Below, piece after piece: positions 42,535 to 53,627 of a DNA stretch of 64,000 nucleotides (position 1 is its first letter; each line of letters starts with the position of its first letter). This stretch comes from Uranotaenia lowii (taxonomy: Eukaryota; Arthropoda; Insecta; Diptera; Culicidae): contig NC_073692.1 in the NCBI RefSeq assembly GCF_029784155.1, forward strand, positions 275,075,413 through 275,139,412, given 5' to 3'. The notes beneath the pieces were generated by a model, which was not told the DNA's origin, did no database searches, and was given only the letters and a program-made list of their open reading frames with translations. Both the position numbers and the translations under genes were made by a program.

Positions 42535-43830
42535 GAGGAGTCCCAGAGAAACTACCCAAGCAAATTATGCGCAATTGCAAAATTGTTCGAACTGGTAATC
42601 CTGGACCCTATTTTCTCATTCTGCAAGAAGCATGTTTCCAATGACCATCATGGGTTTATGCCCAAGCGTTCAAGTAGCACAAACTTGATGGAATTTACAT
42701 CCTTTGTGCAAGAACGTTTCACAGCGGGTGACGCAATCTACACAGTTTTTTCCGCCGCATTTGACAAGGTTAATCATAAAATTGCTTTTGCAAAAGTCGA
42801 ACGTCTTAGAATCTGCGGTTGCATACTGAACTGGTTCCGTAGCTTCTTGATCGGAAGAAGACTGACCGTTGGACTGAGGATTCATATTCTAGACAATTTC
42901 CTGCTATTTCCTGGGTTCCACAAGGGAGCCATCTAGGACCGATTGTGTTCCTTATTTATTTTAATGACGCTCTTCTACTGCTTGCCGCACCAACACTCAG
43001 CTACGCTGATGATCTGAAATTGTTCAACGCAATCAAAGGCCTCGAAGACACTGCTTCACTACAAAGACAATTCGACCTCTTTGTTACCTGGTGCAACAAC
43101 AACTGCCTGACGTTGAACCGCAATAAATGTTCCGTCATAAATTTTTCGCGCAAAAGGCACCCCATTTCCGCCGATTATTTCCTTTCGGATCAGTTAATTG
43201 CTCGTGTGAACCACATCAAAAATTTAGGTGTGATTCTTCATAAAAAGCTTGACTTCAAGACACATACAAACTATATAGTTGATAAAGTTTCTCGATGTTT
43301 TGGTTTATTTTCCGCGTGACGAAGGACTTCAGAGACGTATACTGCTTGAAAAGCGTCTACTGCAGTCTCGTTCGCTCCATCCTGGAATATGCATCAGCAG
43401 TTTGGAGCCCTTTCTATCAGAATGGCGCTGATCGGATCGAAGCATTACAACGACGTTTCATGCGGTATGCTCTACGCCATATGAACTGGTCCGATCCGTT
43501 CCACCTTCTAAATTACGAGAACCGCTGTGGCCTCATTAGCCTAGACACATTACAAACCCCTCGAGGACTTAGGAACCGGAATTTACAGCTCGACACTCCC
43601 CTTTGTCAAAACAACTACGGGGCAAATAGTGCATTTATCGGCGTGATCACGACGTTTAACCGTTACTCTGAACACTTAGATTTTGATACATCGAGGGATT
43701 CATTTAGAAGAAAATGTTTTATCATCGCGTTTGTTACATCCGGGATTTGGATGCGAATAATTACGGTCGATAGTCTGATAGTGACCTACCACCGATGCTA
43801 TGATGTCGTGTTTTTTTAATGCCAAAAAGA
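42535..43830 (+). pseudogene. Non-LTR retrotransposon RT, 5'-truncated and mutated
   Basis: It starts in RT motif 2 (NYPSKLCAIAKLFELVIL), then DHHGFMPKRSSSTNLMEF and motif A YTVFSAAFDKVNHK, where the catalytic Asp is replaced by Val. A frameshift near the PQGSHLGP motif (about 42910-42935) is followed by LSYADDLKLF (43001-43030, Asp pair intact), KNLGVILHKKLDFKTH, a stop or frameshift at 43318, and SLVRSILEYASAVWSPF. The C-terminal region ends near 43819, followed by an A-rich tail (43826-43842). It belongs to the same group as 15243-17977. Confidence 0.78.
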
Positions 43831-43842
43831 AAAAAAAAATAA

Positions 43843-44139
43843 ACATATTTTATTTTCGCACGCTGGTAAAGGTCGCACGTGAAGCAAAAATACAAAATTG
43901 ATTTATGGCTGTGAAATCCGTTAGGTATACTTATGGGGATTTTACCAACAAAACATTTAGGATTAAAAATTTGGAATTGACAGGAGCAAGGATGTTACAC
44001 CTATCCCCTTTAGAAAGAATGACAAAGTCGTTGTGAAGTCTGTGTTAAGTGTGCATTTGTTTTTCTTCATTATTTTTTTTTGTTTTATTATTGATTTCTA
44101 TATAACTTACACAATCATTTGATTTTTGAAAATGATTTT
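43843..44139. other. Spacer
   Basis: I see nothing identifiable. Confidence 0.4.
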
Positions 44140-44320
44140 TGCCTTTCTTTCAGAAAGGTATAGTTATCGGTCGATTTGGGAGATCATTAATTATGGGTCT
44201 TAGATATACCTTTATAGGTACCTATCGAATCAGCTCGACGAGTTCAGACGATGTCAGTGTATTTGTGTGTGTTGGTGTGATTTTTTGTAAACTTTGTCCA
44301 CACGTTTTTGCGAAACTGGG
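44140..44320. repeat. Interspersed repeat with CTATCGAATCAGCTCGACGA core
   Basis: It has TTTCTTTCAGAAAGGTATAG, then ACCTATCGAATCAGCTCGAC, then a GTGTGTGTTGGTGTG run. I recognise this arrangement as a common mosquito interspersed repeat, but only from memory and with no second copy in this window. No coding. Confidence 0.35.
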
Positions 44321-45379
44321 AAGTACAATAAAAATGATTTTTGTCTTAAAAAATTTGATTTTTTTCCCTCTTCAATGTATAAAAGAGAGAAAAAAAAAAC
44401 AAAATAGTTTGAAAAATAAATTTTCATAGTAATTATCATCAAATCATCACTCCAAAAAACGTGTCAATTGGCCTTGCTAGCCACAACCAGCAATCACTAA
44501 AATCAAGATTATCGTATATATGACGTCAAATTATACGTGACGTCATAGATACGCGCTTGCTATCTAAAAGTATGGACCTGTCGATGTGTGGAAGGGAGAA
44601 CAGACAGTTTTCACTCCCACTCTGGTTTGATGTCATCGTGACAGAAACCGTGTAGGAGGAAGACGACAGTTCTAATTTTCCCAGCTAATGGTTGTATTTT
44701 TTCATTATAATGGTTCAGTTTGAAACCGAACCATTTCAAAAATTTCGGAACCGAAGATCCGAATTTTTGAACATAAAATTGGTTTTCACCAAGGGGTACG
44801 ATCCCGAAATTTGTGAAGTCGTTGGTGAGTACGTCATGCCCACACTGCATGGTACGAAAGCGATAGTAACTTCGCCCAAACATTATATTCAGGAACAGAT
44901 TGCTCTGAGAAGGGGGAAAACAACACGGGTACGCGGACGATGTATGCACATCCTCTCATCTTCTCACGTGCCGTTCGTGCTTACGAAGCTTTTTCTTAAG
45001 CAGCAACGACAGGAGAGTATTTCGCCCGTGAAAGCAAATTAAATCTAATAGGACAAATGCTACTGAATCCTCTCGAGCTTTAAGCTCTCGAGCTTGTTTT
45101 TTTGTTCCCTTTTCTCTTCCTCTCTTCAGATCTAACGTTGCGTTGTTGTTGTTGGGGTTGGTGTCTAGAGAAAAACGATGACGGCTTGGAAGTCAATCTG
45201 AACTTTCACTTGCTGAAGCCAATGGAAGATGACAACCAAACAGTAGCGCCACCAAACCCTCCATAGTGGAGTTTGAAGCATTTGGGATTTTTTTTGGAAC
45301 ATGCATATAAAGCTAAAAAGCTAATAATCATTATTGACAAAGTTGAAGAAACAGAAAAAAAATTGACTAAATAGACCAA
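44321..45379. other. Unassigned; moderate-GC block at 44570-45060
   Basis: A 116-codon plus-strand frame (44692-45042) and a 112-codon minus-strand frame (44949-44611) overlap almost completely. Neither has a recognisable domain, so I do not call a gene. The sequence could be an unrecognised repeat or an exon fragment. Confidence 0.3.
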
Positions 45380-46900
45380 TTTGACGAAATTGACAAATTT
45401 GACATAATTCATTGATTTGACAAAATTCACTTGATTGAAAAAATCATAAAATTGACAAAATTTATAAAATTGGCAGAATTGACCAAATTGACGATGAAAA
45501 ACTGGATTAAAATTCACTGAATTCACAATATTGATAAAACTGACAAAATTAACAAACTTGAAAAAATTGACAAAATTGACAAAATCGACAAAATTGACAA
45601 AATTGACAAAATTGACAAAATTAACAAAATTGACAAAAGAGATGACAAAATTCACTAAATTGACAAAATTGACAAGATTGATAAAACTGACAAATTGAGA
45701 AAATTGAAAAAAATGATTAAATTAACGATGACAAAATCGAAAAAATTCACTAAATTGACAAAATTGACAAGATTGATAAAACTGACAAAAATCGACAAAA
45801 TTGACAAAATTAATTAAATTGACCAAATTGACCAAATTGACGAAATTGACAAACTTGGCTTAATTCATTGATTTGACAAAATTAACTTAGCTGAAAAAAT
45901 CATAAAAATTGATAATATTTATTAATTTGACAAAATCGAGAAAATTGGCAGAATTGACAAAATTGACGATGACAAAATCGACAAAATTCACTGAATTGAC
46001 AAAATTGACAAGATTGATAAAACTGACAAAATTGAAAAAAAATTACTAAATTAACGATGACAAAATCGACAAAATTCACTCAATTGACAAAATTGACAAG
46101 ATTGATAAAACTGACAAAAACCGACAAAATTGACAAAATTGACCAAATTGACCAAAATGACCAAATTGTCAAAACTCACAAAATTGACAAAATTCACTAT
46201 ATTTACAAAATTGACAAAATTGAAAAGATTGACAAAATTGACTGGCGAAATTTACAAAATTGACCCAATTGACCAAATTGACAAAATTGACAAGATTGAC
46301 AAATTGACAAAATTTACAAAATCGAAGAAAATTGACAAAATTGAGAAAATCGGCCAAATTGACAATGACAAAATCGACAAAATACACTTAATTGACAAAG
46401 CTGACAAAATTGACAAAATTGACAAAATTGACAAAATTGACAAAATTGACAAAATTGACAAAATTGACAAAATTGACAAAATTGACAAAATTGACAAAAT
46501 TGACAAAATTGACAAAATTGACAAAATTGACAAAATTGACAAAATTGACAAAATTGACAAAATTGACAAAATTGACAAAATTGACAAAATTGACAAGATT
46601 GACAAAATTGACTAATTTGATAAAACTGACAAAATTGACAAAATTGACAAAATTAACAAAACTGACCAAATTGACAAATTTGACAAAATTGACAAAATTT
46701 TCAAATTTGAAAAAGTTGACAAAATCATGAAAATTGTTAAAATCGACAAAATCTAGAAAATTGGTTAAATTGACAAAATTTATCAACTAAGAATGCTGAC
46801 AAAATTATGAAAATTGAAAAAATTAACATTATTGACAAAATTGAAAAAATGACCAAATTAACAAAATTAACAAAATAGACAAAATCAACAAAACAGGATA
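45380..46900 (+). repeat. 9-bp minisatellite (TTGACAAAA)n
   Basis: About 1.5 kb of TTGACAAAA units. The core at about 46403-46593 is perfect for about 21 units. Both flanks decay into variants (TTGACCAAA, TTGATAAAA, TTCACTAAA) and show a higher-order repeat of about 290-300 bp (compare 45720-45800, 45965-46030 and 46050-46120, all with AACGATGACAAAATCGA or close variants). Because the unit is a multiple of three, five of the six frames are open and produce long LTK, DKI, NFV or SIL repeats. These are not genes. Confidence 0.95.
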
Positions 46901-47837
46901 AAAATCTCAAAATAACAAAATTAAAAATACTACGCTTTCAAAATTTTCAATACTTTTAATTTTCAAAATTTATTCTACCGATTTTCTGCATTTTGGTATC
47001 GTATTTTACTCTAGCAATTGAAATTTTGTTCCAATAAATTTATCTATGTATTTGATTCCTCTACTTGAGAGGTTGAATTATTTGAAATACATGGTCAGGC
47101 ATCTTTTTTCAAATTGTATTCTTAATTTTTATACCCCTTCCATTTTGAAGATATCATATGCTGTAACTCCAAAAGGAGTAAATTGAGTTAGATTATAATG
47201 TCATAGAAACGGAATCATACATGATATTCCAGAATCTAGTCATTCAAAAATCTCCAACTAGTTGCAAATGAGGTTATTTATATGAAAATTATGATTATAT
47301 AAAAATACTTTTATCCTAATAAAAACTTTGAATCTTTAATTCCTAAATTCATTTTGGATTTATTGCGTATGAAATTCATTAATCATAATTCACAATTCAT
47401 TTTGTTTTATATGTACCCAAATATAATTTACAGGCTGAAAGAAAGGCTACAATCCACTGTCAAGTGTATTAAATCAGGTTTTTATAATGCTTTCCTTACT
47501 CACTAGTATATCTATAAATAATTTTTTTAAATATATTTTAATCTAATGAATTTCTTATTTACAAGCACAATCCCTTTCCCTTAAAAGTATAAAGTCTCCT
47601 TTTATAAATATTTAATTATTCAATTAATATGTACTGTTCTTTTATTATCGTCATTATCGATCAGGATAACGTTCGGGTGTGTAACGTTGTTAACTTAATA
47701 AGGTCCGTTGAAGACCTTATCCAATTTTCTTCTGTTTTCGTTAGTTAACATGACGGTGTCTCCTATTTTTACCTGGATCGGGTTCGATTTCTTTTGCTGA
47801 TAGATTGCCACACAGACCCACAAAGCACAGTACGAAG
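46901..47837. other. AT-rich spacer, no gene
   Basis: I see nothing identifiable until RTE motifs start at about 47838. Confidence 0.45.
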
Positions 47838-48719
47838 CATTTTCGTGCTAATTCCTGAACGACGGTGTCTTGTCTGATCCAATCCCGGTAACTGCTGGAG
47901 TAAGACAAGGATGTATCTGACTGGAACGATCGACTGTGCACCGAACCAAGGGTTGCCGGGGAATCCTTCAACAATTGAGCAACTGAACCACCTTGACCTG
48001 GTAGACGATATTGTTTGCTCGCCTAAACACAACAAGACATGCAGATCACACTAGACGACCTCACCGAAAGCTCCAGGACAGCAGGTCTCATAATCAATGT
48101 CGGAAAGACCAAGTCGATGGAAATCAACACAGTAAATCCTTTGAATTTCGTGGTAGCTGGTCAACAGGTTGCGAAAGTGGAGTGCTTCCAGTATCTTGGT
48201 AGCCAGATTACGCCTGATTGTGGTACCAAGAAGGACATCGAAACACGGATCAGAAAGGACCGATTTGCATTTGCGAGTCTTCGGAACATCTGGCGCTCAC
48301 GTCAGATATCTCTTAGAACGAAAATTCGAATCTTCAACTCAAACGTCAAATCCATATTGCTGTACGGGTGCGAAACTTGGTGTACATATGCGGTAACGAC
48401 GCGAAAACTGCAAGTATTTGTAAATCACTGCCTTTGGAATACCATCCGCGCTCGGTGGCCTGGCAACTGGATCTCAAACGTGGAGCTTCATCGCCGGTGT
48501 CATCAAAGGCCGCTAGTAATCGAGATTTGGGAAAGCTAGTGGAGATAGATTGGGCACACGCTGCGAAGAGATGAGAACGAGATTTGCAGAGAGGCGCTTG
48601 AATGGAATCCAGAGGGACATCGAAGGAGAGGCAAACCCAGAAAATCGTGGCGGCGAAGCCTACCCGCCGAAATACGAACTGTCGACGAGAGCCTTGACTG
48701 GGCCCAAGTGAAGACGCTG
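47838..48719 (+). pseudogene. RTE-like reverse transcriptase fragment (copy 2), interrupted
   Basis: SDPIPVTAGVRQGC (about 47874, the RTE VTTGVRQGC motif), then a stop and a frameshift. HLDLVDDIVCSPKHN (about 47990) stands where YADDI should be, so the first two residues of the catalytic box have changed. Then follow LDDLTESSRTAGLIINVG, KTKSMEINT, FQYLGSQITPDCG, SLRTKIRIFNSNVKSI, a frameshift at about 48537, and RWIGHTLRRDENE, ending at ...VKTL where the next element is inserted. The tail continues at 50572. It is closely similar to 41349-42104. Confidence 0.82.
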
Positions 48720-50566
48720 CACAGTGGTCCAAAAGGGTCTGAAATGGAACTTTTTTCCTGGTGCTTTTGTCTTTCATTTTAGCTATTAGATGTCTTCAGA
48801 ACATTTACTAGTAAGATTGTTTCCCATAACGTGAAAGTATCAAAAATTAGTCACAGCCTACTACGATAAAAATAAAAACAGTAACTTTTTTGTTTGAAGA
48901 GATAGAGACCAAATTTGTTCTACAAAGTTGTAGATGTCATCAAAATATGAAACTTTGCTGAAATAACAAGAGCTCTATCTCTATTCAGTGCAGAGTTATA
49001 AAGCTTTTAATTTAAAACATACTTAAAATTTGTTTTTTGTACTTAACTATTGTAAATTTTGAACTTACATAAATATGAAATTCACAACATTTATTGCGAT
49101 ACTCAATACGCATATTTTGCACTAGATTTTAAGTCTCTACAACCTTGTCTTCCGAAGTTATCGCAATTTCAAGTTTTATTTTTCCTAAACTTTAAGAATT
49201 TCTAGGGTGAAATGGGGCAAGTAGATCCATAAACTAAATACCACATCTTAAAGTATAACTCAAGTACTTCAAACTTACCCAGAAACTACTTGTCTCCACG
49301 CGCCCGTTTTTGAGAACGGTCGGCATAAATTTGTTGAATTCTTAGATTTTAACGAGAAAATAGAGTTTTATTGTCATCGTTGAAATAATAACATGCTTAA
49401 AATTCACATAACTTTATCAGTTTTCAACTGAAATCATCAAATAGCACATCAAAACGCATTAAAATTTTATCCCCTTTTCAAATTTAATACCGTCAACTGG
49501 GGCAACATGCAACAATTTTCAACTTCAATATCTTCTAAAAAACTTATGTTCACAGTTAATAGTATCCTTTATGCATCAAAAGTTTTAAGGATGCTGGGAC
49601 ATCAAATTGGCGTAGTTCAAAAAATTATTGGTTTCTTCAGTTATATTTAATTTTCTAAAAACATGCGATTTTCACCCTCCTTAGAAAATGGGGTAACTTG
49701 CAACAAATTTTGTTTTTAATGGAAAATCTTATGAACACGTACGAAAATTCATAGTTTTCAATATATTTGCGATGTCTTAAAGACCATTACGCATGACAAC
49801 ATCAATTGCAGTAGTTTTTGGGTCTGTAAAAACAAATTTTTACATTTTTTCTAAAATTAAGGATGTTGCATACATTTAGGGGTTAAATAATACTACGAAA
49901 AATTTTAAAAGCTGATTTCATAAAAATAAATGTTTGGATAAATGAAATTTAAATGTTTACAAACGCGTGATTCAAAACATTCATATTCCAACACATGGAA
50001 ACGAGATTTACAAGGTATTTCTTTGATTTGCATTTTGTTGCATTTAACCCCAGACACCTAACTGAATATTATAAATATTCATTTAAAAAAATTGGGTGAT
50101 TGTTCGAAAAATATTTTTACCCCAACAATGTTGGAATAACATGAGGAAACCAGTTAAAAGTTTGTAGGGAATTTTATCAAGCCGATCCGTCATACTGGGT
50201 AAGGTTTTTTTCGGCTTCAAAAAATGTTAAAATTTGTACATTTATTGCTAGATTTTTCAAATTTTACATAGAAATAAAAAACTTAAGACAACTAGCTTAA
50301 GATGCGAGAAATTATGTCATCATCATTTTGTTATCATTAAATGATAACTTTATTACAATACATTAAATTAAAAATTGATTCAATGTAGTGTTATATAAAT
50401 GTTGCATCGAACCCCGCTGTTGCATGATGCCCCGTTTGCCGGTATTAAAAAAAAATTAACAAAAAGCATTTCCAGTTAAAACCGTTCTGAAGACATCTAA
50501 TAGCTAAAATGAAAGACAAAAGCACCAGGAAAAAAGTTCCATTTCAGACCCTTCTGGACCACTGTG
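48720..50566. mobile_element. Transib-like non-autonomous element inserted in RTE
   Basis: The ends are CACAGTGGTCC and GGACCACTGTG, perfect 11-bp inverted repeats. Inverted similarity continues about 80 bp (GGGTCTGAAATGGAACTTTT, TTTCATTTTAGCTATTAGAT, GTCTTCAGAAC). The flanks are an exact 5-bp duplication CGCTG (48715-48719, 50567-50571), confirmed by the uninterrupted RTE copy at 41349, which has a single GACGCTGGCTCC at this site. A CACAGTG terminal heptamer together with a GC-rich 5-bp duplication is the Transib signature. No transposase; the middle is occupied by another MITE (49490-50442). Confidence 0.8.
49490..50442. mobile_element. MITE nested in the Transib-like element, CCGTCAACTGGGGCA ends
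   Basis: The left end CCGTCAACTGGGGCAACATG and, inward from the right, CCGGCAAACGGGGCATCATG, both continuing CAAC. They are bordered by TTAATA on the left and TATTAA on the right, so the duplication could be read as TA or TTAA. TGCAAC or its complement GTTGCA recurs inside at 49690-49705, 49864, 50037 and 50400, likely subterminal repeats. No coding. Confidence 0.75.
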
Positions 50567-50640
50567 CGCTGGCTCCGGATCATCAACAGTGGAGGTTTTT
50601 TTTATCACGGACCTTTGCACCGGAGGATCGGCGCGGGAAT
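50567..50640 (+). pseudogene. RTE-like copy 2, C-terminal tail after the insertion
   Basis: It resumes exactly where 48719 stops: GCTGGCTCCGGATCATCAAC, then CCTTTGCACCGGAGGATCGG, matching 42027-42100 of the other copy (APDRQQW...CTGGSARD). Its first five bases (50567-50571) are the target duplication. Confidence 0.85.
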
Positions 50641-51754
50641 ATTAGGTTAAACTTAAAAAGACATTTTCCTAAAAAGATAGTGTAATTACTTGCTACTAAT
50701 TTTCAATGAATTAGTAAAGTTGAGATGCGCTCCGCATTCTATTAAAGTTCTCGCAATATGCCACAATTTTCTTATCGATGAAAACATCCGGGGATATATT
50801 TAATGACCTAAATAGTTGATGAACCTTGCTGATCGCGCGAACGCCTAGTACCCCATTCAAGTCTGTCATTCAGAATAAGATGTAATTCATATTGGAGAAT
50901 CTTGGAATCAAAAATTTTGAGTACTTAATTATAACTGAATCAGATGTAAATATCTTAATGAGATAAGTTTGAGTTATTATTTTGATATGCTCTTCTGATC
51001 GGGTAACCTGATCCGCTTGGTTAACGTAAATAAGTTAGCTAGTGATTACATCGGCAGCCGTTGGTTTGGCAGAAAATAGGGATTATCATATTTACACTAC
51101 CACAACACGCTCGAAAACCTTGGGTTGCCAAAATCAAACAGGATTTTATCAATTTTTTCACTTATTTCTAAAAATAAACCACTGTTTCATCTTTAACGCC
51201 ACTATTCATCAACATCCGATAATTTTTAGTATTTTTTTTTTTGTAATTTTTTATTATGTTTTTGAAACAATAAAATCTATTCTTGTTATGTTCAGAACAT
51301 TTGTTTTATTATAATTTTTTCATTTTATATATTTTAGCAGATATTTGTTGTCATTTTTTACATTTTGTTTGAATTTGCCTTTGAGTTTTATAATATATTT
51401 TTTCATTTTTGTGTAGGTACCTACTTTATGATTTTTTTTGAATTTTCAGTTATTGTTGTTTTATTTTATCAACATTCAAGAGCGTTGAAACAAAGTCATT
51501 ATGTTTATCAAAATGAAAAAGTTCCCTTAAAAAGCGGAAAAGTAGATAATGTTCGGCACATGTGACAAAATCAAATGTTGCCAAAATCGAACGGGGTTTG
51601 TATTTGACCCAACTCAAGAGAGACAGTAGATGAACATTCTTCTACTGTATCAAGAACATCTCAATCAAGCCCACATTAGCAGTGCTCAAATCTCAGTATG
51701 AAAATTTTCTCGATAAATTTTGTATTGTTGAGTACCACCCACCGATGCTTGCCA
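50641..51754. other. AT-rich spacer, no gene
   Basis: Poly-T-rich plus-strand frames (51042-51314, 51365-51565) are composition-driven (Phe/Ile-rich) and have no domain. Confidence 0.45.
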
Positions 51755-52560
51755 AAGCTAAGTACCGACCTTTGGTGACATGCAATCCATTTCCCCCTCA
51801 CTTTTCTCCCCAAAAAGCTCCCAAAACCTGTTGCCACAGACCGTGCAAATGTTGATTATGTTTATTACATAAATAATTATACGATCATTACATAAATTGC
51901 ACATCGGTCTCCCTGCTTCTCGGTCTATATGGTTTGGATGAAATTCTTCCGCCTCCCTGTGGAGCTCTACGTAGGCAAGGCATAGGCATCGTTCTACTAC
52001 TACTCCCCAAAAGTGACGACAGCCAAGGCAGTGCCTGATTCGTGGGTTCACCCTATTTAGATGGCTCCTTAAGGCAACCCCAGCCCGAGCATAACTCCAA
52101 GGGAATTTGAAGCCCCCTCGTCGTCACCACCTGTTGAAGGAACCCAGCCATCAAATTATTCAATTGCGAGATCGGCAAGTGGAAGCACCAGCAAGAAAGA
52201 ACCCTAACCAGATGAAGCAGGAAGCGAACGTTCAATAACCAATCTAAACGACGTTTTCTTCTCATTATTCATCTCATTGCTCGATACTTACGGAGCTCAA
52301 TTTATGGTATATTGAAGCCGACCGACCGAAGGCGGAATTCTGTGAGCTTTTTCTTGAGGCTCAAATAAAAGTAAGTATGACCCGCCGCCGAACGAAGCGA
52401 CTGCTGGCTGCCTGATTGCTTTCGGCTCTGAACGACTCCACTTTTTCTCTGCGGCCCCACCCTTCCTCGTTGGCTTCTTTGAAATCGAGTAGAATATTGA
52501 GAAAGAACGTCCTTTAAAGGAAATCCCATTTTCAGTGGAAGTAGTACTTACATTTTCTAA
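51755..52560. other. GC-richer block with several minus-strand frames, unassigned
   Basis: Minus-strand frames at 51758-52051 (with two C-x2-C pairs), 52053-52265 and 52302-52529 follow each other in different frames. No family is recognisable and no clear splice chain can be drawn. It may be a decayed TE or part of a host gene. Confidence 0.25.
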
Positions 52561-53625
52561 TGATGGCCATTTTCTCCCTGCTTGATTGTGGGGAATGTTG
52601 CCGCAAACGCTTACAATATAGTGGGAAAATCTGACGTTCTTTCAAGCAAGAGTTATTATGCGAAGCGATTTTACAGTCTAACTGTCTAGAACGAAATGGT
52701 TCGTTTGGGGTATTGATTCGGAATGTATTTTTTTTTCTTTTGATAAAGAAATTCAACCAACGTTGATGTTTTATTTTTATAGGAATGTTTACATATTGCT
52801 TGCAAATTTTATTTAAAATTTCATTATTAATGAACATCTTTATTATCATCATATATTGAAAGGCGCATATTCATGGAGGTGGGTGATTAGGGTGGGTGAT
52901 TAGGGTGGGTGATTAGGCATCACTTACTCCTCTTATTTGAACGGAAAAAGTTTAAAAAAATACGCAAAAATGATCCAATAGCGGATTTATTTTTGAATTT
53001 CAAAATTATTTTCTCCGGAGTAGTTTATCACAAATTTTCGAGTCATTAAATCTGCTGTGAAGATAAAAGCATTCCATTTCGATAAACAAAATAAATGGAA
53101 TGTTAGGGTGATAACTTACAGGAGCTTCAAACCTATGCTTAAACCTTCACATTCCATATATGACGGATTTCACGCCTACTCGACACAGTAACTGGCATGA
53201 CCCTCTCAATAAACTTTGTGTGTGTATATTTCTCACGTAGTTCAGGCACTTATATTGTTGCTATACTCACCATTATGCTTACACCCCCAACACTGACATC
53301 TTCTACGGATTGCAACCGCCTGCTTGAGGTTCAAACTTCGGGCAAAACTGGTGGACTTCTGAATTAATAAACGAAAACAATGACAGCAGTTAGGTAAAAA
53401 CTTGTGGATAGCTAGCTTTTCACTGCTTATAAACGAAAACAGTATTAGTTTCACCGAAAAAGATGTAGACTAACATTTGAAAAGGGACAAACTTCTCAGG
53501 TCATTTTTTATGAAAATTTTTAGCTCTAAAATAACAATTCCCACACAAATGTAGTCTACTGAGGAGTTTTAGAAAAATGATTGGATTTTTAGAAACAAAT
53601 ATTGACAGAAAATATTCAAAAACCC
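52561..53625. other. Spacer; includes a 13-bp triplet repeat
   Basis: Apart from the repeat at 52878 I see no feature. Frames are short and without signatures. Confidence 0.4.
52878..52916 (+). repeat. 13-bp tandem repeat, three perfect units
   Basis: GGTGGGTGATTAG repeated at 52878, 52891 and 52904 without change. A small G-rich minisatellite. Confidence 0.95.
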
Positions 53626-53627
53626 TA

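Noticed and set aside
44611..45042. Overlapping plus and minus frames of about 115 codons as host genes
   Set aside because: No recognisable domain, start context or splice signals; opposite-strand overlap is typical of chance open frames in moderate-GC DNA.
46057..46786. Long open frames encoding TKL, DKI, NFV or SIL repeats
   Set aside because: They are direct readings of the 9-bp (TTGACAAAA) satellite. The unit length of nine keeps five frames open. No non-repetitive protein sequence is attached.
45380..46900. Regular short repeats considered as a CRISPR array
   Set aside because: There are no unique spacers between repeats and no cas genes; the units are contiguous 9-mers in a eukaryotic context.
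45380..46900. TTGACA strings as bacterial -35 boxes
   Set aside because: They are satellite units in insect-type DNA; bacterial promoter logic does not apply.
48720..50566. True V(D)J recombination signal because of the CACAGTG heptamer
   Set aside because: There is no nonamer at 12 or 23 bp, and the inverted arrangement with a 5-bp target duplication fits a Transib-type transposon.
51042..51565. Phe/Ile-rich plus-strand frames as membrane proteins
   Set aside because: The hydrophobicity comes from poly-T runs; no start context or family similarity.
52878..52916. GGTGGGTGATTAG triplets as telomeric repeat
   Set aside because: Only three units, interstitial, and not a known dipteran telomere sequence.
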